From Allium sativum (taxonomy: Eukaryota > Streptophyta > Magnoliopsida > Asparagales > Amaryllidaceae): 64,000 nt of DNA. Shown here piece after piece: positions 1 to 12,713 of the stretch; the stretch's first letter is position 1; each line of letters begins with the position of its first letter. The notes beneath the pieces are model-generated. The model was not told the origin of the DNA. It saw nothing but the letters and a program-made list of their open reading frames with translations, and searched no databases. The stretch lies in the NCBI GenBank assembly GCA_030737875.1, contig CM060910.1, positions 618,897,303-618,961,302 on the forward strand, given 5' to 3'. A program made the translations under genes and the position numbers.

Positions 1-1220
1 CATGATATAATTAAATAGCAATGGCACAAACAAACAAACATGTTTTTTAGATGAAATGGTAAAGTTTACGGTTTAGATGTTGGAACAGTTATGATTTTTT
101 AAAATATTTTAGTTGTTACTTTCAAAACAATACAAAAGATGAAATAATCATAGAGAATTACATAATAAGAATTAGGGAAAAAACCATGCTTTAACCCTGT
201 AAAATTGAAGGTTGGACCGCTGGTTTTAAGGTACGACTAGGGTTCATACATGAATGAGGTCTGACTAAGTTCCGCGACGTGATGGTCGAAGGTTCAGTGT
301 TATTCGAGGTCGGACCGCGGTAATGTCGGGTTCTGAAAACATTGATTACAATGATCAATGCCTATGTATTTATATAGAATAATAACTTGGAGGCAAAGAA
401 ATCTAGATATTAGGAAATGTCTCCTTCAAAGATAGATTTGAATTTCACTTATTATAACTCTTTCATATGATATGTTGTAATAAATATTTTTAGCAATCCA
501 GGAAATAAAGGCTAACATAAATCAGTTGATGCTATGAAATTGAGCTTGAAGTGGCCACTCTTATATTTCAAGAACGAATAGTTGGGGCACTAATGCAAGA
601 ATGAGAGAGAGGAAGAGAAGTGCATCCGAAGAGCTATATGTTGAATGTTGGGCTGACTCAGGGGCTAGGCCAAGAAGGGAAACCCCCAGACTGAAGCAAC
701 AACCAGTGGCAGGTGGTCAATGATGAAGAGTATATTTATATAAATAAAATTTAATGGTAGAACTTTAACAATTTAGTGATGATTGGGATCAATGACGGAC
801 ACAGTACAGGCCGAGTGGGATCTGCTGCCCTCACTGACTTTTTGTCTAGTTATATTTAATACTGTGTTAAAAAAACAATATGTTGCAGTTTTTTCATGTA
901 TATTTGAAAAGTTAATGGAGAAAAAACCGAGGAGAGAAGAAAAAGGAAGTTGAAACGAGAAGAATGTACGGGGATGTGTCTTTACGATGCATCATACTGC
1001 AACAGTGAGTCTTATTTCTTGGTAGTTGTACTATAAATTCATGATATATAATATATCTAATTACTTAATTTTGTTTTCCAAAGCATCAATAGTGTACTTA
1101 AGCATCGATAGTGTACTTTTAAGTGCCATAATCATTTGACTTTTAATGCTTCAGGTTTAACTTTAATTTATGCGCCATGATAATTAAGTTCATAATAATT
1201 AGTTTATATAATAATAGGGA
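1..1220. other. AT-rich intergenic sequence, no gene seen
   Basis: I see no supported coding region, RNA gene or complete element here. Open frames are short and AT-rich. A stretch around 250-330 is more GC-rich but matches nothing I recognise. Confidence 0.5.
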
Positions 1221-1365
1221 AAGTCTATTTAGAGACAAAATTTAAACACAAATGGTGACACAATTGATTTGCACTATTGGATCACCCACGAATTGCACCT
1301 CTCCATGTAAAAACAAAAAGATCCGATGGTTGAGGCCTTGTGTCTCTCTTTTTGTGTCCATATAG
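1221..1365 (+). mobile_element. MITE-like repeat, copy 1
   Basis: This roughly 145-bp unit begins with agtctatttagagacaaa and ends with tttgtgtccatatag, so its ends are roughly inverted. The same unit recurs at 55101-55242 and, inverted, at 55255-55384. Shared internal landmarks are a 'gatttgca...attggatcac' segment and 'ggttgaggc(c/t)ttgtgtctctc'. No coding capacity. A small non-autonomous DNA transposon is the best reading; the superfamily is unknown because no target duplication is clear. Confidence 0.55.
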
Positions 1366-1486
1366 CCGTCCACATAATAATATGTTTATAACAGATTGTA
1401 GATTATAATGCTAATATTGGATAACTTCTGTATTTGTTGAAAAAAGAAATGACCTGACAAAAAAATCGGAACTTAAATGGAACTTT

Positions 1487-1526
1487 CGAAATTTGCGAAA
1501 CGGACCCGAAATTTGCGAAACGGACC
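1487..1526. repeat. 20-bp tandem duplication
   Basis: A 20-bp unit starting cgaaatttgcg and ending acggacc is present twice back to back with no mismatch; a third partial copy starts at 1527. Confidence 0.85.
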
Positions 1527-1887
1527 CGAAATTTTCAAAATTAATAATGAGCGGAACTGAAAAGAAATTCGGAATTTTAAATGTTGGTTTGTATCTTACC
1601 TTTTATAATGAAAATACTAAACTATTAAAACCTTATTAATTTTCAGATTGCATGATCAGACGATAAATGCTTATTTGATTCAATTTAAAATACTCAAATA
1701 TTAACTTTTTTTAGTGTATGAAACCTACAAAGATTTTTTTCTTTTCAAAAAAAAAAAAAAAAACAAAGAAAAAAAAACAAGTTGTTATTTTTCTATGAAT
1801 ATGTAGGATAGTAATAGACATATATACTTTACATGAAAATGAGATATCCATACTGCACGTGCACTTGAATTTGTTTACATTATATCT

Positions 1888-2420
1888 ATGCAATTAAAGC
1901 CCCGCTAAAGCCCAGCAAAATCCCCGCTATAGCCCATCGAGCTCTTCAACCGCTACGCAATTACAGTTTAGCGCTGATGAACAGTAGATCCGCTTATAGC
2001 CCCCTATCTTCCGCTGCATCCGCTAAATCGAGCTTTTTTAGAATCCGCTTTAGCAATATTAATACATAGAGCTTCATTTGACTAGTTCTCTTCATAAAAA
2101 AATCAATAAAGTTAATGTAAAAAGCTAATTTTAATGCATAATTTTCTAATAAATTGTAGAAAACTATTATATTCATCAAATCTATTGTGCAAAACCATGA
2201 TATTCTTTGGTTTTGTTACATAAGATTAAATAATATTGGTTTCTTCTACACGTATAATATGGGAATGATAATTAATTACTTTTAAATATTTGTTTTCAAC
2301 ATCTAATGAACATTTTGGTGCTTCTGCTATATCCCCGCTATTTTCCCGCTTTATCCCGCTACATCCTTTTGCACCTCTTCCTCTATAGAACCGCTAAGCG
2401 CTTTAACTGTACAGCATTAT
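1888..2420. mobile_element. Candidate non-autonomous hAT-like element
   Basis: Both ends of this roughly 530-bp stretch are packed with variants of CCGCTA/CCGCTT (for example 1898-1990 and 2329-2402), while the middle is plain AT-rich sequence. The outer ends share an inverted ttaaagc (near 1895 and 2400). Clustered short subterminal repeats are typical of hAT elements, to which transposase binds. I cannot find an 8-bp target duplication, so borders and class are tentative. Confidence 0.35.
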
Positions 2421-2462
2421 ATATAAATCTTTTTATTTTTTTTCACCCCCACTGAATGAGAT

Positions 2463-2600
2463 TTCTATGTACGTCACTGGTTGGCATGCTTGTGTGCAGC
2501 TTTATCAACTACGAGGTAGAAAGTTCGATTCCGAGAAAAATGCATACGTGAAAAAGGGTTCATGCGGGCACATATGGGTAGATGAGTCTCATTCTTATGT
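2463..2600 (+). repeat. tRNA-derived SINE-like head
   Basis: A Pol III B-box-like sequence (agttcgattcc, 2522-2532) fits the GGTTCGANTCC consensus with one difference. A weaker A-box-like tract (tacgtcactgg, about 2470-2480) lies roughly 40 bp upstream. The sequence is not a foldable tRNA gene by eye. A decayed SINE is more likely than a functional tRNA. Confidence 0.3.
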
Positions 2601-3199
2601 ATGCACTGTACGTAGTAGCTAAAAAAGCTTTATAGAAATTTAGCATCTATTGCTACTTAAAAAACACCAGTGGTATATCTGAGTTCGTATGGCTAATATT
2701 AATGATAATGCTTGAGTGTACAAAAGGTATACATATTTTAACCTGGCATAAATTATACGGAAATTATCTTGTTGCATAAAACTGGCCCAATATGATCACA
2801 TCGATTAATTTATATTAGAAAGTAGAAACTATAACAAAATCAAAATTCTCCGTTAGGTTGTGCATGTTGTCAAGCACAAAAGACTAAAAGTTTAGCAAGC
2901 GGTCAAGCATAAAAAACTACAAACCTCTGAAGATATACATAAGACATGTAAGCAAAATAGAAACTAGGATAAAAAGATAGTTGTATATGTTGATATGAGC
3001 AACCCAAAAATAGGGATGGCCCTAGGTAAGGTCACCAAAGGGGATGTCTAGTACCTTCGACCTCAAATTACATGTACTTAGACATGTTCTGATAGTCTGG
3101 AGCCTCTGATATTATGATTTGTCTTTTGTGTTTCTGGGCCGGTCCGGTCCAATAATAGGGGTCACTCACTTATGCCATGGATGACTATTTACCTATGCT

Positions 3200-3573
3200 C
3201 AGTGGCGGACCTAGCTTCATAATTCAACTAGGGCAAAAAATTTGCCGTCCAAAATGTATACCTACTGAAAAACCAAATTTTACATAGCACACATCAAAAA
3301 ATAATTTTCTTCATTCTGACAACTGAAAATAGGGTTGCAGGTAGAAGAAAAGTCAGCAGCATAAAGCAGGGGAAGAAAAAGTAAAGACTTCGGTATACGA
3401 GCCGATAGTATTTTAGAAAAATGCAACTAAGTTAGGTCTAAATTTGCTTTAAGGTATGGCCGAAACAAAAAATGAGATAGGGCCTACCATAAAAGTTTCT
3501 TGTTTTAGAATTGGATTCACATTTTCCACATAAGGCCACTTCCCTACCTCACCTATTATTAGATCCGCCCGTG
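3200..3573. mobile_element. Short TIR element remnant
   Basis: The left end cagtggcggacctag and the right end tagatccgcccgtg are imperfect inverted repeats about 374 bp apart. CAGTGGCGGA-type ends are common on plant non-autonomous DNA transposons. No transposase coding is present and no target duplication is clear. Confidence 0.4.
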
Positions 3574-3999
3574 GTAGTAGTGTCTCCTCAATATTGTGAA
3601 GGCCGTGGAGATTATGACGGTGAAGGAACTATCTCTTCCAGACCATAGCAGGGTGATGAAACAAGAGTATCTTAAAGGCGACAGATAGGGGCTGTTTCTG
3701 AATATGCTACTTTGTTCGCTGATATTGATCAAAATTTTAGACCGAGAAAGCAGTATAACAATTTTCATGTATTGGCTAATAAGTGCACGTTTATACATGT
3801 GTCCACCTTAATATAAGATCCATTTGAAATTCGAATATAATGCCAATTATTATAAATCAGTTATGCATTTTAAAATACAGTGTACAGTTTTATAGTAATT
3901 TCATTCTCATGCAGCTAAGCATGGTAAGTCTGTTGATATTTTAGTTAAAAAATTGTATATTTACTTTTACATTATGAAGTTAATGCTAAACTGACCTAG

Positions 4000-4270
4000 G
4001 TCAGAAGCAAGACTGGCCCTAGCCTAGTTGAGGCCCAAGGCAAAAGTGAGGCCTAAAAACAAATTGTAAAATTACAGCTATAAAAATGTCTACAGTAGGA
4101 GTCAAACACTGGCGGCTGCAAGGAACACATAATGCTTACACCACTGAGCTACGCTACTCATTGAATACTTTGTAAACCGGTACCCTTTATGTACAAAACT
4201 TAAAGATTATGAGGCCCTAACCACCTGGAGGCCCTAGGCCACCGCTTTGGTGGCCTTGGGCCAGGTCAGA
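4000..4270 (-). repeat. Foldback repeat with embedded tRNA-like promoter
   Basis: The outer parts are rich in ggcccta/aggcc motifs that face each other (around 4015-4050 and 4210-4265). In the centre, on the minus strand, lies an A box tagctcagtgg (4141-4151) and a B-box-like tgtttgactcc (4098-4108) at tRNA-like spacing. It resembles a tRNA-derived sequence inside an inverted-repeat element. A SINE fragment or a MITE that captured one are both possible. Confidence 0.4.
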
Positions 4271-4593
4271 GGAAGCTATAGGTGAATTTCAAAAATTAAT
4301 TTATCATATTAGATCTTTATTGTACCTATGAAGTTAAATTTATTTAAAATGTTTCTAAATAATTTTAAGTAAATTCGTGTATTCTATTTAGATTCAAATA
4401 TTTTAATACAAAATTGATTTGTTTATCTTTAGTTTTAGTTATAAAAAATGAACGATCACCACCGAATACTGCAAAAGCCGCTCATCTTGGAAGTACAGGG
4501 ATACCGAGCCCGCAAACGCAAGCTTTTACAACTTATTACAATTCCCGTTGGACCTCCACTATACTGGGTACAATTTACTTGGGGGATAGTTGC

Positions 4594-4670
4594 TCAGGAC
4601 ATGCCTCGAACTCCTGACTTATTACCAGGTAGGAGCACGTCTTTCCACTAAGCTGCTACCGTGGACAGTG
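4594..4670 (-). repeat. tRNA-derived SINE-like fragment
   Basis: On the minus strand an A-box-like tagcagcttagtgg (4645-4658) is followed about 32 bp later by a B-box-like gagttcgaggc (4603-4613). Spacing fits an internal Pol III promoter. I cannot fold a full cloverleaf, so a SINE relic is preferred over a tRNA gene. Confidence 0.4.
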
Positions 4671-4677
4671 GACTAAA

Positions 4678-4686
4678 CACACACAC

Positions 4687-4749
<63 letters not shown>

Positions 4750-4757
4750 CGTGCACG
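4678..4757. repeat. Compound (CA)(TA)(TG) microsatellite
   Basis: A run of CA repeats passes through (CATA) into about 20 TA units and then into TG repeats. The tract is close to a perfect palindrome and could extrude as a hairpin. Confidence 0.9.
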
Positions 4758-7700
4758 AGAATTATAAAATATGATTCAATATATTAATAAATAAATTTAT
4801 ACATGTATAAGAAAATGGTACAACTACCCAATAAGTTCAACAAAAGTTAAAATTAAACAAACGAAAAATAAGGAATAGAATAATAAAAATGCAGTAAAAA
4901 AGAGATACAATGGTTTATAGTGGTTCGTGGTTGATTGACCTATGTCTACTCAGAATATTTGATTACTATATTGCTAAAAATTATGAAGAACATGTAACAT
5001 TCCATACTTTTCTAAGCCTGAATTTCGATAAAAATCAAAACTCAAACTCATCCAATCATAGAGAGTATAAATTTGGTACTTGCAAATAATGAGCATAAGC
5101 ATAATCATAGTACAATAAACTAAATCACAACAGAAACAAGATAGTATACCTATTATCGACTTAGGCAACCACCTTAAAATCCAATTGCTACATCAATACC
5201 AAGCATGAGAAATAAGAATCGAAAACCAAAATTGAACACTTGCAAAGACCTGTCTTCCCTAAGACAAACCTGAGAGTTGTTACAAGGAGGGGGTCGGAAT
5301 AGCAAGTCCTAATGAGTAGAAAATGTATAACATTGTCCACAATACACAATTGTATCCCATTTGGTTTAACCCAAAACTACATGTCTAACAAGACTAGTAC
5401 TTCTAATATAAACTTGTAAGAATTTACGCACGACGATTTACTACCATACCCAAAGTAGCAGTTCCCAACGACAATGTTATGACAATACTAAGATAGAACT
5501 TTTACGTATAAGTATGAAGCCTTTAATCCATCGCTCAAACGGATACCAAAACTTAGAGGCGAGCTCTCTAATTATTCAATACTCTACAAAGGAGGTGGGT
5601 TATTCTATATAGCCACTTATGACCTCACTCATAATATAACGTAAGGGAGGATCCTTACGATCACCTAAGGCTCAAGGCAGATCCATTGATCATTTAATAC
5701 CTTACTATATGGTTTACTAGACCCTAATATAAATGAAAGGACAACACTAAGTCCTACTAATTTAAGGTTTCTGTCATTCATGCATATTCTCAAACCCCTC
5801 ATAAGACGAGCTATAGTAAGCGGTAACTTATGGCCTTATTAGATAATTCTTTAGCCACTTAATACATCCCGTAGGATAGGCAGTCCCGTGGATATTTAAT
5901 ACCTTATTCCAAAGTGGACTCTAACCCTAGTCACTTACTACCTAGAGGAAGCGAATTGTCATGAGGATTAGCAATCTCGCACCCAATTAGTCTCTCTAAT
6001 TATTCTATGCTATGAATTACTTCCTTTTTGTTTTCTTCTTTTGGCAAGGATGAGTGCCATACAGCCACTTAAGAGCTCAACTTTTAAAGTAAACCCTTTA
6101 GGAATAATTATCGCTACACAAGTAACTAGCATCACGGGTTCCTATGATTAATGATATCTAACATCAGTTGTATGTATATCCGAGAACTGGTAAGTGCAGA
6201 CTTTTGTCGAATAAGGAAATTGACCTCTCATGGTTAACCTACTAAGTCCAATCCTTAATTCTAATTAAATATATTAATTCCATATTTAAACTAGAATAAG
6301 ATAAGGCAATTCTCTACAACTTCCTTTTCTAGGACATTAAATTATTTATGTCCTTATTGCACTTAGTATTTACTACGGAAATTAATTCCCATTAAATTCC
6401 CTTTAATTCCATTTATTATTATAAACAGTCTTATTCCATTAATGACCTTAACAATCATATTTTCTAAGGCAATAGATTCTAAATCAATTTAATTTCCTAA
6501 TTGTCAGGTGTCATTAATGATCCTAATAGTCATGTTTCTTAAGGCAACATACAACCTTTTTATATCTCATTTATATCGGTCCCATCGGTGTTCTAATCTA
6601 ATTTTTGTAACTGCCAAACATTTCTATATTAATTTAATTCCATTTAATTCTTATTTGAACATATATATATATATATATATATATATTATTTATTTCCCTA
6701 GTTGGAGTTATAACTCCTGTTCCTAATCACAATTTAAATTGTAACCAATTTAACATTTATCTCCTATTCAATTTATTCCCCAAAAAGCACCTAGTTACAA
6801 TATTTATAACCTTATTCATGATCCTTTTAATTATATCAGTCAACACCATGTTTATTGCTACAACCGTTACACATATTTATTTATATCTATTATAGGAACT
6901 ATTACCATATATATTTATTCCCGTGAAATGGAAACATTTCAAATTCAAACACACAACAACAAATATTTATTTAATATAATAGTGTTATTGGCGTAGGTTT
7001 GGATGGATAAGATTATAATAATTATATATTTATATTTTATGCGTAATGTTAACGTAGTTACTAATTATATTTTATTATCATTATTATTCTTTTATATTCA
7101 AGCCTAAACTCATGACTGGAAAAATTCCATTTTGTGTTTAATCTTGTTCAAGATTCAAAATCTCATAAAAATGTTATTTATTGTAATTATTGCAAAATTT
7201 TCCCAAACTATTTAAAAGAGGAAAATTAGCACATTTCAAATCATAAGGAAATAGGTTAATATTTTATTTAGAATAAATGTCGCAAACTATGTATAAAAGT
7301 ATGTGAATTTGCACATCTCTTCTTATTTGGTTTTGTTTATGTTCCTTGTAGGTTTCAAATAATGCATTTTTATGTAAAAAGGGCATAAGGACTAATTTAC
7401 AATAACCAAGTAAAAACCCCAGAAAATATCAAATACAATCTGATTTATAATTCTAAAACCAATTTTGAATAAATCTTATATCTACACCCAAATCCAAAGA
7501 ATTTGGAATAACAACATTGCATATATAACAATGATTTGGGACTGATTTCCCGGTTCAGGGTCTTTATAATAACCACAGACAATCTAAGTATAATTGTGGG
7601 CAACATGATGATATTAAACAAAAAGGGCTACAAATCCATATCTAAATTTCATACGTATTATTTCGTATTTGACAATAATAAAGAAAATTTAATAAATTAT

Positions 7701-8115
7701 AGGCATATAATTCAGATTTAACATAATTGAATTATATAAAGTATTATAAACAATAAGTATATTTATCATTCACCTGAAAGTTAACCAAATCTAAATTTGA
7801 ACACAGTTTTTAGGCTTACAATTCCCAAATCTCATGGATCTATAATTTGTATATAAAAGGGATATACATATACTTATCTAGATTTGTAGATCTGAAAGAG
7901 AAACTAGAAAAGAAGAAGGAAATTTAAACAAAAAGAATTACCTACACGAAGAACCAATCCTTTCTCCTAAATTTGAATCCAATCTCCACAATTCTTGTTA
8001 ATTAGATTTGTATAGGTTTATATTTTGAATTTTAGAAGAGGTTGGAGGACTGGGAATGGCAGAGCTTTGCTGCTGCCTCTAGAAAATATGAGAAAAGAAT
8101 GGGGGTCTATCCTTT

Positions 8116-8123
8116 TATTTATA
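8116..8123 (-). promoter_or_regulatory. TATA box of solo LTR L1
   Basis: The minus strand reads cctataaataaaagg, about 420 bp from the LTR start, and lies 100-170 bp downstream of the gatcgacc cluster. Position and context match the TATA boxes of element B and L3. Confidence 0.45.
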
Positions 8124-8223
8124 GGCATAGAAATGACCTTGGACTGTTAGATTTTATTTTAGAAAAAATCTGTCCTTCGATATATATTTTATAAAACATA
8201 AAATCCTAGCCGCAACTATCAGA

Positions 8224-8283
8224 ATCGACCAGGGGTCGATCTAACAATCGACCGCCCGGTCCAGCGCCTGGATCGACCTGGCA
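8224..8283 (-). repeat. GATCGACC motif cluster in L1
   Basis: Four copies of a tcgacc/ggtcga-type motif fall within 60 bp, in both orientations. The cluster occupies the same place relative to the TATA box as the GGTCGACC clusters of element B and L3. Confidence 0.6.
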
Positions 8284-8577
8284 GTGGTGGGGGACCGGGT
8301 ATTTATTACCCTTTATATATTATTCCGTTCTATTTATTTTTTTTCCATTTTTGTATTTCGTCTATAACTTTTTCATACGGACTCCGTTCGTGAAGTTCCA
8401 AACATGAAAGTTGACTAGAATTCCATCATGAACGCAAATGTGCAAGTTTCATGGTCAAATTCCATCATTTGCGAAAATTCGATTTTTAGAATCTAATTAA
8501 ATAACTAATTTAATTATTTCTAAAATCCAGGGTTATTGCAGTATAGTGTTCATATTGATATAACTCCGAAGTATGAT

Positions 8578-9375
8578 AGTAAAAAGTAATCAAAGTGCCA
8601 AAAGATTCAATTTTTGTCAGTGAAGGGGCTATTTATTGTTGTAGGTTGAACTAGAGAATTGGAGGATCGTTAAGATGGGAGTTTTGTGGGGCCCATGGCC
8701 CAAACCAAAGTGCAATCGGATCTATATCGATCCCTCGCCTTTGCGGGATGGGGTCAATGATTATGTGTGTGGTCCCTCCAATTTCTTTAAACTATCCTGC
8801 GAAGTTTGGTTACATTGCAATCTGACTTAAGGTTTTTAAGTTATGCCTTTTTTTGATCGAAGTAATGGATGTTCAGTTCTTTGCTGATGATTTTGTCTTT
8901 GCTCAAATCCATGTTCCAATCACCTTGTTTTGCTAGATCCGATGAGGTTAGACACTCCAATCAAAGGGCTTTGATTCATTTTGATCCTTTAATTTGGATT
9001 CATACTGCCCCAGCTTGTGGGATTCGTACCTATCCAACTCATTTGGTTCGTGCCAATCCGGTTTTGTCACATAGTCTGGCAAATGTGGATGTTAGGTTCC
9101 TCATGCCGATCCATGGTTATTGGATCATCGGATTGTGCAAATCACATGTTTTCTGGAGTGATCGATCTAATCCCAGAGATGATCGCTTTGTGTAATTTGC
9201 ATGATCCGTTGAGTCAGTCAGGTCTTTTCTGAGTGATTAGATGATGCCCGGAGGCGTTCGATCTGAGTTGAGATAATTTCTGATTTTTCAAGCTAATAAT
9301 CAATTCTAATGCTTAGTTCGAGTTTATGGGAGTCTGAATTGCTCCTGATAGCCAGAGCAAAAGGCTGGAAAACAC
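8578..9375 (+). repeat. Long direct repeat, left copy
   Basis: This segment matches 52652-53475 in order and orientation. Shared landmarks include 'aaagtgccaaaa', 'cagtgaaggggctat', 'atcgttaaga', 'aatcccagagat', 'gatctgagttgag' and 'ctgatagcc'. The copies are clearly diverged by eye. They may be the arms of a very old element that encloses the whole nest, or two copies of a dispersed repeat. The open frame of about 108 codons inside has no recognisable domain and I do not call it a gene. Confidence 0.55.
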
Positions 9376-12300
9376 TTTCTCTCCAAATATGTCTTGTGTG
9401 AACATGACGTGCTTTGAATCGAAATAAGTTTTTATGAATAGAATGATCTGTATGCTATACTTAGCGAAAGGTCATAATCTTTCCTTCTAGTGTAAACCAT
9501 AGAGTATGTCAATTTTAAATAGTTGTGATGCTTTGTCGAACTCCCGTGGTATAAGTATGCACTTTTGGATTTGTTGATTACGTTGATCTGTATGAAAATT
9601 AACCATATAATACCTGAATTTTTAGGTTAAAATCTAATTTCTATCGATTCAAGAAATTGACCGTTAGTCATCAGTTGTGCTTACACATTAATGTACGCAA
9701 GTCGTTGCCGTTTAAAAGTCATGTATGCATCCACATGCTCGTACATGTTTTTGTGCGATACACTCATGATTTTTAGTAAATAAGAGTATAATAATGTGGA
9801 ACTATACACATGGTTATACACATAAATATCCAAATTTTATTTGAGTCCAAGCATCAAACATACACTCTACAATAGTATAATCTGTTTAACACCAGTGAAT
9901 GCACATTTGGTATTAAGGTTGAGATCACGTTAACGATCAGACACTTGGAGTTTAATGTGTATAAGTGCATGAATATGTGAATTAAATTCACTAGGCCAAT
10001 CCCTCTTTATTTTCCTACCTTCTCTTCTCTTTTTGTTTTACAAAATTAATATCATAATGGTTCGGTTCTGATCCCTATACTTAAAAATTTTCTGAGTTTG
10101 CGTGTGGTATTCGATACCCTACGGTCTCATATAAATGGAAAATTCCCCTCCACATTTATTTTCTTTTCATTTTGGTATCCCTACCGACTTTTCCTTAAAA
10201 AACTTGAACTTTCCCCGACTTCGTCAATGTACATCATAACTTGAAGACCAACTGCCACCCTGCTAGCTCTGCTCATCCTTCGCTATCCTCCTTCTAACTA
10301 ACTTCGAATTAAGGTGGGTCTCCATTGTTATTTGACTTGACTAGGGTTTTGTGCGCTATGGAGAAGGAGGGATGCTAGATGGTCATGTTGGAGATGGACA
10401 TCGACGATGATTGATAAGGAGCGGGACGACATCGCTAAACAAGCGTTAGAGTTGATGAAGAATGAAGAAGGAGAAAGAAAGTGGGATGTCGGGCACGAAA
10501 TAAGGAGTAAGAAATTAAAAAAGGATTGCGAGAATAAGGGAAACATGGTAAAGAGGGATTCGAAGTTTCAGATCCGAAATTTCAGATACAAAATTTATGG
10601 AGGAAGAAGAGAAGGGTAGGTAAAAGGAATTCAAAAAATTCTTATCCAAAGGATGTGTGAAAAATTCAAATTTGAAGAGTGTTTGGAAATATTTGGATCT
10701 GAAGGATTTGCATGATCAGATCATGAGTTTAGCTTGGATCAGATCGAATTTCGGATTCAAATGTGATTGGATTGGCATTTTTATGAAGTGGGATGTTCGA
10801 CTCGGTATATTTTACATTTAAGTTAACATTCAAACTTGAACATCATAAACTTTGATTATAAATTTTATGTTTTTGAATTCATAATTCCATAGTTGCCGAA
10901 CTGGTACTCAAATTGATCGTTCATTGAAATGGATGTGAATATCGTATGGAACCGGTAATTCAGACACACACATAAGGTAGAGCATAAAACTGGACCGTGG
11001 ACACCGGACTAAACCGTTGATTCAAATTTTGATTTACAATCCAATTATCGATGAAATCTCATGATTTGATCCAAGTGTTGGAAAAAGGGTCAACGATGAT
11101 GGTCGCTCCAATTGTGAAACTGAAAATTGTCATTACATCCCAATGAGTTCATCTTAACTACATGAGTACGCATGACATTGCATGCTCCACATTAGTTACT
11201 AGCATGGGTAACAGGTTAATTGCACTAATTTTTGTGGTTGTTTATAAGTATAGTAAATTATGGCTATTGGAAGCTCCAGGCAACTCTAAGGTTTAAAAGG
11301 CAAGAGTTTAGAGTTAATTCTTGAGTCTAGCCGTTCAGTGGATAGGTTAAGCTAGTCAACTAGAAACCACTCAAATTCTAAAGAATCTAACCCTTCTCAA
11401 TAAGCAAACCAACCAAGGGGACTGAATCATGAGAAGCGGCTCGAGGACCCACAACCGGTAGATCAATTCGACATTGGATTGAATGTTGAGGAAGGCCAAA
11501 AAGAGGAAGATGCAGGCCTATAAGTGGTCGAGGATGCAAATATCGATTAGGAAGGCGCTCCACCAGTGTCAGATACTTTGGGGAGATATAATGATCCTAA
11601 AGAATCCCTCATATTCTGTTACATCTATAATCGATGAAGCGATGCTAGTGAGGATCTATGTAAAATATGGTGTACCACCAAACGACGTTCGAGTTCCTGG
11701 TTGTGATAATAGATCGCATGCACCACAATAAGTGTTTATAGCTTAGAACAAATATTTTTGTTCCCTTAGGTGCATGCCTCCATCATGCCCATGTATTTAG
11801 GATATGCTTTATTACATGCGAATGGCGCCAATATAGCTTCACCCTAACGCTCAAGCCTACCTACATAGAACCGACCTCCCATATGTTGAAAATATGGGCC
11901 CAAAGCCCATGGGGGATAATATTAGATATCTTTATACTTTCAAGCACTGGAGCATATATCCATCACTCATGTATCTTGAAACTCATCCTAACAATAGGAT
12001 CATCCTGGAGGCGTGGAATAAGTTAAGTTATTTTAAACATGACTAGTTTCACATGCGCTGCTCGCCTTGATTTGCAAGGTGATGATTAAGTGGTCGTAAG
12101 TGTTTTGACGTCCACTTGTGCTTTTCTAAGTTGATTGAGTCGTAACTTCTTGACTAACATGATACCTAAATTTTACACGTATTCCACCAAGGCCATAAGA
12201 ACAAGTGTACATGGATAAGGTGTTGACCCTAAGAGATGCAAGAGCATAGTTTTGCAATGTACATGCTTTGATTTTAGACTATCCCCATTGCACTTTGGAC

Positions 12301-12713
12301 TTGCTACCAAAAGATCACTCCATTCTCTATGGAGACGATGATAATGTAGCGGCTGTCAAAGGATATATGCCTTCTGTCATGCACCCGAAATTTCCCTCGA
12401 TCGAGGAAGAAGTGACCAAAGCTCAGGAGGAAATAGAAGGCGATGATGGGCTGATGTGGAGGAGCCGCGAAAGAAGAGGATTTACCATCCACTTTGGTTC
12501 CTTCTACGTCAACGCGGACTAGGTTGGGAGGAGTTACAAAGTTGATATCTCCCGTGATTACAATAGAGACCGCCAGATCAATGGAAGTAGAAGGGAAATT
12601 TAAAGATCTATATAAGATCATGTTTAAAAGTCTTCTTTTAGATCGAGGGACGTGAATATCTAGAGTCTTTTGCCTAGCTGCGAGATAGAAATGGCATCAT
12701 CGTGCGACGGGGA
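9376..12713. other. Unresolved region, probably decayed element interior
   Basis: No intact gene is visible. Weakly coding-like pieces occur at 10320-10620, 11410-11730 and 12268-12522, rich in E/K/D codons but broken by stops and not recognisable. The end of the stretch (12640-12713) has a purine-rich 'cgacggggag' just before an LTR-like 'taacaccctcg'. That resembles the polypurine-tract/LTR junctions seen elsewhere in the window, so this may be the ruined internal part of an LTR element. Confidence 0.3.

Larger units (their letters stand above)
4993..8540 (-). mobile_element. L1: minus-strand solo LTR, Tekay-type
   Basis: On the minus strand the LTR starts tgcaataaccctgg at 8540, comparable to the tgtaataacccgg start of element A, and ends ggaatgttaca at 4993. 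Near its start it has 'acggagtccgtatga', also present near the start of the element B LTRs, then a cluster of gatcgacc motifs and a TATA box. No PBS, PPT or Gag-Pol adjoins it, so it is a solo LTR of about 3.55 kb. The flanks gaaca and gtata do not form a clean target duplication, which fits an old insertion or a later change. Confidence 0.7.

Noticed and set aside
4098..4151. A functional tRNA gene
   Set aside because: The A and B boxes are present, but the acceptor stem and anticodon arm do not pair by eye.
4678..4757. Long palindrome as a replication or regulatory site
   Set aside because: Fully explained by a CA-TA-TG compound microsatellite.
8869..9195. 108-codon plus-strand frame in the left long repeat
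   Set aside because: The matching right copy (52950-53290) does not keep the frame open, and there is no domain or composition signal.
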